Shown: positions 1 through 5,560 of the stretch, in pieces
Numbering within the stretch: position 1 is the first letter of the stretch
Layout of the letters: each line of letters starts with the position of its first letter
DNA from: CAZGHF01 sp964525595
GTDB lineage: Bacteria > Patescibacteriota > Minisyncoccia > UBA6257 > GWB1-50-10
Assembly (NCBI GenBank): GCA_964525595.1
Contig: CAZGHF010000019.1
Location: 1 to 10,008 of the forward strand
Reading direction: 5' to 3'
Length of the DNA stretch: 10,008 nt
Made by a program: the position numbers and the translations under genes
The notes under the pieces: generated by a model
The model's input: the letters and a program-made list of their open reading frames with translations, nothing else
What the model was told of the DNA's origin: nothing
Database searches by the model: none

Positions 1-97
1 CGCGAAAAGACGCCTGATGTTTTTTCCCTTGTCTTCTTAATTTTATTGCTAACATTGCCAGTAAATAGTAATTAGAAACCGGAAATTAGTCAAATTC
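1..97. other. Left edge, no gene seen
   Basis: AT-rich non-coding sequence with a six-T run on the plus strand (20-25) but no convincing hairpin before it. I see no coding region, tRNA or clear promoter here. Confidence 0.5.
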
Positions 98-125
98 CAT
101 CGGCTCAAACATGTTCGAGCCGATG
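98..125. repeat. Second inverted repeat downstream of gene C
   Basis: A 28-base near-perfect palindrome: arms CATCGGCTC (98-106) and GAGCCGATG (117-125), then one mismatched pair, then AACATGTT in the centre (108-115). It touches the 40-bp palindrome, so two hairpins stand in tandem at the 3' end of the array. With no T-run beyond it, termination is possible but not shown. Confidence 0.7.
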
Positions 126-163
126 CTTCAAAACTATGTCCATATGGACATAGTTTTGAAGCA
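124..163. repeat. Perfect 40-bp palindrome after gene C
   Basis: 20+20 bases without spacer, centred between 143 and 144, three bases after the stop of gene C (167-169). It is the same element as 3710-3753, with the outermost two base pairs lost on the distal side because the flanking sequence differs. In the minus-strand transcript it would be a hairpin just after the coding region; no T-run follows, so a role as an mRNA 3' stabiliser is as likely as termination. Confidence 0.92.
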
Positions 164-334
164 ATGTTAAACCACCTCCGTTTGATAACACTCCTCGCAA
201 TATACTATCTCTTTCCTTTCCGGAGAATATGATGTTTCAAATTCGTTGGGACAATGATTCTCCCCGTGGTGCTGGTGAGAAGCGGTGTTTTTGTAAACAC
301 TGTTCTCCGATTTCACGCCCGCACACTGGCATTT
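124..334. repeat. 211-bp direct repeat, copy 1: 3' end of gene C plus palindrome
   Basis: Partner of 3712-3922, identical at 210 of 211 positions. It contains the last 55 codons of gene C, the stop and the palindrome. Its outer edge abuts a separate inverted repeat (98-125), unlike copy 2, which abuts a relic gene tail. The shared module therefore ends at the palindrome. Confidence 0.95.
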
Positions 335-1897
335 TCGCGACCACAAATGAACAGGCCCTCGCTCCTTATACAGCCGGGTAAGTCTGCAGAAAAAACAGAC
401 TCGCGGAATCGGAATCCGATTTTGTTTGTAAAACTTCAGCTCTTCTTCAACGATACGGTAATTCCTGTTACACACGGTGCAAGCGAGAACGTTCTCGGTA
501 ATTCTGTCCGGCACGTCGTTTATATCATCCGGAATCTCCTGCAGCGTTTCCTTCCCCTCGGTTTTCGTGAAATTATCCTGCCACCGCAAACCCATCGAAA
601 TCACCTGCTTTTTACTTAACGGGTATTCGTCTTGAGCAACCGATTCGTTGTAACAAAAAGTGGAAAGAGCGGCCGGAAAGAATTCCCCATATTCTCCCCG
701 CTCTTTCATTTTTTCTACAAGTTTGGAAATGATTTCTTCGTATTCTTCTTTTGAGTACTGCTTATTTAAAATGCAGTATTTGACATTCTTCAACCCCACA
801 CAACCAAAAAGATGCTCCGATGACTGACAGCTGTCGCTGTATAAAACGTCGTTGTCTTTATGGCAATAACTCGTAAAAAGCGCCCGATAAGAATTGTCGG
901 GATTAATGGAGTCGTAACATAGCTCCTGCTCGCCGCCGCTCAAACAATCATAACTGCTCCGAATCGTATCACCCCGCTCAAAGTATTTGGAATCTTCCAC
1001 CCGAACGGTTATATAACAATGCTTGGCATTTTTTGAATTAACCAGATAGTCACCGCTGCAGTTTACGCTGTTTAAAATATTGGCGTACTTCCTGGGGTAC
1101 TGAAGGATAAACTCCTCAAATTCTTTGCGCGCCCGCTCCGCCCCTGACCAAGTCTGAAGATTATATTCCTTGAGAATCTTTTCGTATTCTTCCTCCGTGC
1201 ATTGGCGGTTCTTGAAACAATACTTTTTACCTCTTAACCCAATCGACATAAAACAATCCGAACAGTTGCGGCAGTCGTAGCAATAAGCGCAGTCAAGAAG
1301 TCCTTTTGAATTAAAAACATAACGACACCGGGAAGAATCGTCTACGTTTATAGCGTGGTATAAATGCTCCCCTCCTTCCAGTATCACCGCACAATCCACC
1401 GCATTTTTCGCTCCAACAAGACATACGGAATAGAGACAATCTTCAACTTTCCAGGAATTTATCACCATGTAGCAGTTTTTGCCCCGAGCAAAATAATTGG
1501 TGTACTGGCAATTTACACTTGCAATCCCGTCATCATTTAGAATTGCCAGAGCCGGAACGGCATTGAGAAGCTCTTTAAATTGCGGAAAGAAAGGTTTATC
1601 CAAATCAATATCCCTCTCGAATTTTTTAGCGTCCCACCCGTCGCCCCACCAGCACTTCGGACAATATACCGGAACGGGCTTGTCGGAAGAATAAATGGAC
1701 AGAACTCTTTTTTCACACAAACCGCACTCCCGTATGAAAAAGTTGTAATCGTTCCGCCAAGTCATTCTCCGCTGTTGGCGGCAATCAGGACAAAAGTTCG
1801 GCGCCGGCACGTCTATTTTTTTATAGAAATTAAAATCTTCCGGTTCGATAACGAAAGAACCATGACAATTTTGACATTGTCGCGTTTCTTGGTTCAT
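167..1897 (-). CDS. Cys-rich tandem zinc-ribbon protein C, function unknown
   Basis: 576 residues from the ATG at 1897, chosen because it gives MNQETRQCQNC, matching the MPQETRNCQNC and MNEKRQCQNC starts of A and B, and has GGAGG four bases upstream. Ribbons: C8-C11 with C36-C39, and C58-C61 with C79-C82. Two repeat domains follow (about 128-245 and 278-395); the second ends in LFGCVGLKNVKYCILNKQYS. The PYTD-x2-GR segment shared by A and B is absent before GEYGEFFP. The C-terminal ribbon has C473-C476 (CTVC), C501-C504 (CFFC), C523/C525 (KCQC), HQHH, CPNEFETSYS and C567-C570 (CEEC). Residues 522-576 are identical to the tail of A. It is last in the array. After its stop come the shared palindrome and a second inverted repeat; no further gene is seen to the window edge. 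Confidence 0.9.
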   Translation of the reverse strand: MNQETRQCQNCHGSFVIEPEDFNFYKKIDVPAPNFCPDCRQQRRMTWRNDYNFFIRECGLCEKRVLSIYSSDKPVPVYCPKCWWGDGWDAKKFERDIDLDKPFFPQFKELLNAVPALAILNDDGIASVNCQYTNYFARGKNCYMVINSWKVEDCLYSVCLVGAKNAVDCAVILEGGEHLYHAINVDDSSRCRYVFNSKGLLDCAYCYDCRNCSDCFMSIGLRGKKYCFKNRQCTEEEYEKILKEYNLQTWSGAERARKEFEEFILQYPRKYANILNSVNCSGDYLVNSKNAKHCYITVRVEDSKYFERGDTIRSSYDCLSGGEQELCYDSINPDNSYRALFTSYCHKDNDVLYSDSCQSSEHLFGCVGLKNVKYCILNKQYSKEEYEEIISKLVEKMKERGEYGEFFPAALSTFCYNESVAQDEYPLSKKQVISMGLRWQDNFTKTEGKETLQEIPDDINDVPDRITENVLACTVCNRNYRIVEEELKFYKQNRIPIPRVCFFCRLTRLYKERGPVHLWSRKCQCAGVKSENSVYKNTASHQHHGENHCPNEFETSYSPERKEIVYCEECYQTEVV

Positions 1898-3657
1898 ATA
1901 ACCTCCGCTTGATAACATTCCTCGCAGTAGACAATCTCTTTTCTGTCCAGAGAGTATGAGGTTTCAAATTCGTTGGGACATCTGCCTTCGGGGTGATGAG
2001 GATGTTCTGCAGTATTCTTATAAACCTGATGGTCACACATGCACTGGCGGGACCAAAGCTGCGGTGGGTTGCGATACTTCAACCTTCGTTGATGCCTGCA
2101 ATTATGACACAGTCTCGGCAGCGGAATGCCCAACCGGCGGTAAAAAGCAAGCTCCTGCGAAGTAATTTTAAAGGCGGTGATGCAATTCTCGTTGCATTTC
2201 CCTTCATGTTCACAGCTGATTACCTCTTTTAATATATCGTCGTCCGTCTCGCCAATTGTCATGGGAAGCTCCTCCGCGGGGACGGTGATGTTGTATTTTC
2301 TCTCCTCAATTTCCTTCCAAGTAAAACCTTGTTTCAGGGCTTCTTCCTTCTCCAGAGGAAAGTAATCATGGGCAGCCGTTTCATTGTAGGCAAACTCGGA
2401 AAGTTCCAACGGGAAAAACTCGCCATACTTAAACAAGCGACCCTGCTTGTCCGTATACGGCATCTCATCCATATGCTTTATTATTTTTGCTTTAAGTTCA
2501 CCGAAAGACTTCTCATCGTACTTTTTGTTCAGAACGCAGAATTCGCCGTTTTTCAAACCGACACTACCAAAACAATTTCTGGAAGAAATACAATGGTCTG
2601 AGTATTGCAGGTCACTGCAGCTCGTGTAAGTCAGATTACAGAAAAATATCCGGGATGAGTTATAGCCGCAATTGGCAGTTTCATAAACAAGTTCACAACT
2701 TCGGCCCCAGTAAAGATAATCCATACAGTCCTTTGCCTCTATTATGCCGAACAGGTGCGCGCCGTCTTCTACCCCCCGACAAAAATAAGAATTTCTGACG
2801 TTTTTTGAATCGTAAATCCAGTTGCCTGTTGAACGTTCAGCCCGCGTTGAAACCATAAACTCGCGAATAAATTTCTTGTTAAATTCGTGAAATTTCTGTC
2901 TCATCATTTCTAAGCTGGCAAAATTATCAACCGCAAACGATTTAATTTTCTTTTCGTATTCTTCCTTGGAATAAGGCTCGTTGAAAATATGGTACTGCGC
3001 ATTACGAAGGTTTACTGAACCGAAACAATTAGTGCAATTGCGACAATCGTACAAAAACATTGAATCTCTGCACTCCCGGCATTCCTGGGAATATTGGAGG
3101 TTGTAACATTTACTGCAATCAATACATTCGTAGCAAAGTTCTGATTGTTGAAGAGCAAGGCAATCAGAGGAATCTTTAGCATCATTAATCGTATGGGAAT
3201 AAAGCAGATTTTCATTGAAATTAGCGCGGAAGAGAAGATAACAATTCTTGTTGTTGCTGGCACGGTTGGTATATTCACTCCCGGTCATATCCCCCTGCTG
3301 GATAAGCGCCGCCCGCGGAACTTTGTTTTTCAGTTCGGCAAGTTGCTCAAAAAAGGGCTTCTTGAAATCATATTCCTGACCATAGCTCGTCGGATCCCAT
3401 TTATCAGAACGCCAGCAATCTATGCAATAAACCGGAAAAGGAGTGTCTTTATCGTATATCGCAATGCCCTCTTTTTCGCATAAATCACACTTACGCTTAT
3501 ATAATGTACGCTCATTGGAAAAGGCCATCCGCCTTACACTGCGGCACAAAGAGCACCAAGTCGGCGCCGGAACATCAATCTTTTTGTAAAACCCAAAATC
3601 CTCCGCCTCAATCGTGAACTCCTGCTTACAGTTTTGACATTGTCGTTTTTCGTTCAT
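1894..3657 (-). CDS. Cys-rich tandem zinc-ribbon protein B, function unknown
   Basis: 587 residues with about 38 cysteines, and the most complete copy of the family here. N-terminal ribbons: C7-C10 with C35-C38, and C57-C60 with C78-C81. The first repeat domain (about 126-240) has dense CxxC spacing (C175, C178, C181, C184; C193, C196; C205, C208, C211) and ends in NCFGSVNLRN with NEPYSKEEY. The second (about 276-392) ends in the parallel NCFGSVGLKN with NKKYDEKSF, showing an internal duplication. The C-terminal ribbon keeps CHNC (517-520) and the HPHH, CPNEFETSYS and YCEECYQAEV elements. It differs from A and C in the tail and lacks their GVKSENS segment, so its 3' end is probably the ancestral type. 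The stop (TGA) overlaps the start of gene C as ATGA, and GGAGG within its last codons serves as the ribosome binding site for C. No targeting signal is seen. Confidence 0.9.
   Translation of the reverse strand: MNEKRQCQNCKQEFTIEAEDFGFYKKIDVPAPTWCSLCRSVRRMAFSNERTLYKRKCDLCEKEGIAIYDKDTPFPVYCIDCWRSDKWDPTSYGQEYDFKKPFFEQLAELKNKVPRAALIQQGDMTGSEYTNRASNNKNCYLLFRANFNENLLYSHTINDAKDSSDCLALQQSELCYECIDCSKCYNLQYSQECRECRDSMFLYDCRNCTNCFGSVNLRNAQYHIFNEPYSKEEYEKKIKSFAVDNFASLEMMRQKFHEFNKKFIREFMVSTRAERSTGNWIYDSKNVRNSYFCRGVEDGAHLFGIIEAKDCMDYLYWGRSCELVYETANCGYNSSRIFFCNLTYTSCSDLQYSDHCISSRNCFGSVGLKNGEFCVLNKKYDEKSFGELKAKIIKHMDEMPYTDKQGRLFKYGEFFPLELSEFAYNETAAHDYFPLEKEEALKQGFTWKEIEERKYNITVPAEELPMTIGETDDDILKEVISCEHEGKCNENCITAFKITSQELAFYRRLGIPLPRLCHNCRHQRRLKYRNPPQLWSRQCMCDHQVYKNTAEHPHHPEGRCPNEFETSYSLDRKEIVYCEECYQAEVI
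1902..1906 (-). promoter_or_regulatory. Ribosome binding site for gene C inside the end of gene B
   Basis: GGAGG lies in the codons for the AEV end of gene B, four bases before the ATG at 1897. It decides the start of gene C: an in-frame ATG seven codons further upstream lies deeper in gene B and has no such site. The family C-terminus therefore doubles as the ribosome binding site of the next paralogue. Confidence 0.75.
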
Positions 3658-3707
3658 GCTATTTCACCATTGTAGCACTCTTCACGATATACAATCTCTT
3701 TTCTGAG
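3654..3707 (-). pseudogene. Relic C-terminus of a Cys-rich paralogue, between gene A and gene B
   Basis: The minus strand here reads LRKEIVYREECYNGEIA and then TGA, matching the family ending DRKEIVYCEECYQAEVI of gene B. The first Cys of the final CEEC knuckle is now Arg. It has no start codon of its own, is out of frame with gene A and begins two bases from the palindrome. Its TGA overlaps the ATG of gene B as ATGA, the same arrangement as gene B with gene C. It is best read as the former 3' end of gene A (or of a lost paralogue), cut off when the palindrome-bearing tail arrived. Only 17 codons remain. Confidence 0.8.
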
Positions 3708-3709
3708 CT

Positions 3710-3753
3710 ATTGCTTCAAAACTATGTCCATATGGACATAGTTTTGAAGCAAT
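3710..3753. repeat. Perfect 44-bp palindrome after gene A
   Basis: Perfect inverted repeat of 22+22 bases without spacer, centred between 3731 and 3732 on ATGTCCAT/ATGGACAT. It begins one base after the stop of gene A (3755-3757) and ends two bases before the relic tail. As RNA it would form a very stable hairpin; no T-run follows on either strand, so it is not a standard intrinsic terminator. As DNA a spacer-free palindrome this long can extrude as a cruciform. It lies between genes A and B and could reduce expression of B and C. Confidence 0.93.
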
Positions 3754-3922
3754 GTTAAACCACCTCCGTTTGATAACACTCCTCGCAATATACTATCTCT
3801 TTCCTTTCCGGAGAATATGATGTTTCAAATTCGTTGGGACAATGATTCTCCCCGTGGTGCTGGTGAGAAGCGGTGTTTTTGTAAACACTGTTCTCTGATT
3901 TCACGCCCGCACACTGGCATTT
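3712..3922. repeat. 211-bp direct repeat, copy 2: 3' end of gene A plus palindrome
   Basis: Aligns without gaps to 124-334, with a single mismatch (T at 3896, C at 308) that is silent (a Ser codon). It covers the last 55 codons of gene A, the stop and nearly all of the palindrome. Identity stops sharply at the outer palindrome edge on one side and at the conserved RKCQC codons on the other. Beyond these points the two loci are only distant paralogues or unrelated, so the identical block is recent. Confidence 0.95.
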
Positions 3923-5560
3923 GCGAGCCCAAAGTTTCCAGGGGTTACGTCTTTGCAGCCTTAGAAAGTGTCTTGTGTTTGGACAAAAACGAGGTAAAGG
4001 AATACCCATCTGTTTACAAAACGGAAGTTCGGCAGACATAACCCGGAATGCTTTTGAGCAATTATGTTTTTCCGCATCCGATTGATTTTCATCCCAGGCT
4101 TTGCACGATATAATTTCACCCAAAGTTGACTCATCAACGTCTTCTATTTTATCTGGTAAATCTTTCCACGATTTTGTTGGTTTGTGAGTTTTCTCCGCCA
4201 TGTCCCGCCACAAATAACCAAGTTTCTCTGCCTCCTCCTTGTTAAGAGGTTTATTTTCTTGAGCTGTAGTTTCGTTATAACCAAAGGGAGAAAGCTCCAC
4301 CGGAAAGAAATCTCCATATTTGTATACCCTACCCTTCTCGTCCGTATACGGCATCTCATCCTTATGTTTTACAATTTTGGCTTTCAAAGCCTCATCTTCC
4401 TCCGGACTATATTCTTTATTCAAAATGCAATACTTCTTAGAACGAAGGCCAATACACCCGAATATGTCGGAGTTGTTGTTAAAGCAGTGTGTGCTGTAAT
4501 TAGTATTTTGTGTTTCCAAAACAAACTGACAGCCCACCAAACTGGAAACGTTTTTACCACAGACAAGAGATTCGTATATCAACTGGGTATTCTCGCCAAA
4601 CTGTGTAAAGTCATAACAGCTCTTATTTGCATTGGAAATAAGCCAAGCACAATACCTGCAATGGTCTGATTCGGTTACTATATAAGAATCACGAACGTTT
4701 CTTGAATGATAAATATAATCCCCCGACACATCTTTATTCTGTCTGCCATGCATATATTTTTGGGGATATTTCAGCCAAAAGTCGTACGCCTCTTTCCGAA
4801 TTTTTTCTAATCCCGAGAATGAGTTAACGTTATACTCCTCTAATTTTTTCTTATATTCATCCTTCGAGTAAGGTTTATTAAAAATATGGTATTCTTTTCC
4901 CCTTAAATTCGCACAACCAAAGCAGTTATTACAATTTGATAAATTTTTTGAAAGCCACACGTTGTGGCAACCCTCACAATCTTCAGAGTAATAAGTTTGA
5001 TAACATTTCACACAGTTTATGCTGTGCGCAACCAACTCAGATCCTTCCAACATAGTGACATCAATACAATCCTTTGAACGCTCAATTTCTTCTCCGTAAA
5101 GGCAACGCTCGTTGTAATCAGAATTAAAGAGCCAATAGCAATTTTTAAGCTCGTGATTCATATTGCAGTAATCACTGTTTACAAGCGTCTTGTAACTCAC
5201 GCTGACATTCTGATGCGGCACATCATGCATCAATTCTTGAAACTGCTCAAAAAAAGTTTTAGAAAAATCGTATTCCCTGCCGTGTGCCAATGGATTCCAT
5301 TTATCTGACCACCAACAAGGCGAACAATATGAAGTCACAGGACCTTCGGGTGAATACATTGAAATAATCCCTTCACCGCAGAGTTTACATTTTTGTTTAT
5401 AAAGCGCCCGCTCGTTGCGCCAAGCTAATCGTCGGATAAGTCTGCATTCCGGACACCAAGTCGGAGGCGGTACTTTAACTTTTTCGTAGAACGCGAAATC
5501 TTCGGGTTCTATTGTGAAATCGTTCTTACAGTTTTGGCAGTTACGAGTTTCTTGTGGCAT
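3755..5560 (-). CDS. Cys-rich tandem zinc-ribbon protein A, function unknown
   Basis: 601 residues, first of three tandem paralogues; the function is not known to me. The N-terminus has two paired-knuckle ribbons: C8-C11 with C36-C39, resembling the zf-trcl pattern CxxC-F-E-FY-P-CxxCR, and C58-C61 with C79-C82. Two homologous Cys/Asn/Tyr-rich repeat domains follow (about 128-240 and 278-392), each ending in an FGC-x2-LR-x-KxYxxxNKxYS motif, perhaps beta-solenoid-like. A region with PYTDEKGR and GYNETTAQ comes next, then a C-terminal ribbon. In that ribbon the second knuckle reads CPNTR (526-530) where paralogue B has CHNCR and C has CFFCR, so one ligand is lost. There is no signal peptide or membrane segment, so it is probably cytoplasmic. 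The start overlaps the smc stop (TAATG), implying coupled translation. The last 55 residues (K547-V601) are identical to those of paralogue C, encoded by a near-identical 211-bp repeat, and look like an acquired tail. Confidence 0.9.
   Translation of the reverse strand: MPQETRNCQNCKNDFTIEPEDFAFYEKVKVPPPTWCPECRLIRRLAWRNERALYKQKCKLCGEGIISMYSPEGPVTSYCSPCWWSDKWNPLAHGREYDFSKTFFEQFQELMHDVPHQNVSVSYKTLVNSDYCNMNHELKNCYWLFNSDYNERCLYGEEIERSKDCIDVTMLEGSELVAHSINCVKCYQTYYSEDCEGCHNVWLSKNLSNCNNCFGCANLRGKEYHIFNKPYSKDEYKKKLEEYNVNSFSGLEKIRKEAYDFWLKYPQKYMHGRQNKDVSGDYIYHSRNVRDSYIVTESDHCRYCAWLISNANKSCYDFTQFGENTQLIYESLVCGKNVSSLVGCQFVLETQNTNYSTHCFNNNSDIFGCIGLRSKKYCILNKEYSPEEDEALKAKIVKHKDEMPYTDEKGRVYKYGDFFPVELSPFGYNETTAQENKPLNKEEAEKLGYLWRDMAEKTHKPTKSWKDLPDKIEDVDESTLGEIISCKAWDENQSDAEKHNCSKAFRVMSAELPFCKQMGIPLPRFCPNTRHFLRLQRRNPWKLWARKCQCAGVKSENSVYKNTASHQHHGENHCPNEFETSYSPERKEIVYCEECYQTEVV

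Noticed and set aside
124..163. Palindrome after gene C as a Rho-independent terminator
   Set aside because: The stem is strong, but no T-run follows on either strand, and an identical copy sits inside the array before gene B. I list it as a repeat and not a terminator.
254..619. Plus-strand open frames opposite the Cys-rich genes and smc
   Set aside because: They lie antisense to well-supported genes, have no family motifs or ribosome binding sites, and arise from the composition of the opposite strand.
1830..2036. Minus-strand open frame spanning the gene B/gene C junction
   Set aside because: Out of frame with both well-supported genes and without any motif; a shadow of the overlap.
3712..3754. 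Short frame through the palindrome starting at TTG after GGAGGTGG (about 14 codons)
   Set aside because: The frame is a by-product of the palindrome, is very short, ends differently in the two copies and has no support as a peptide.
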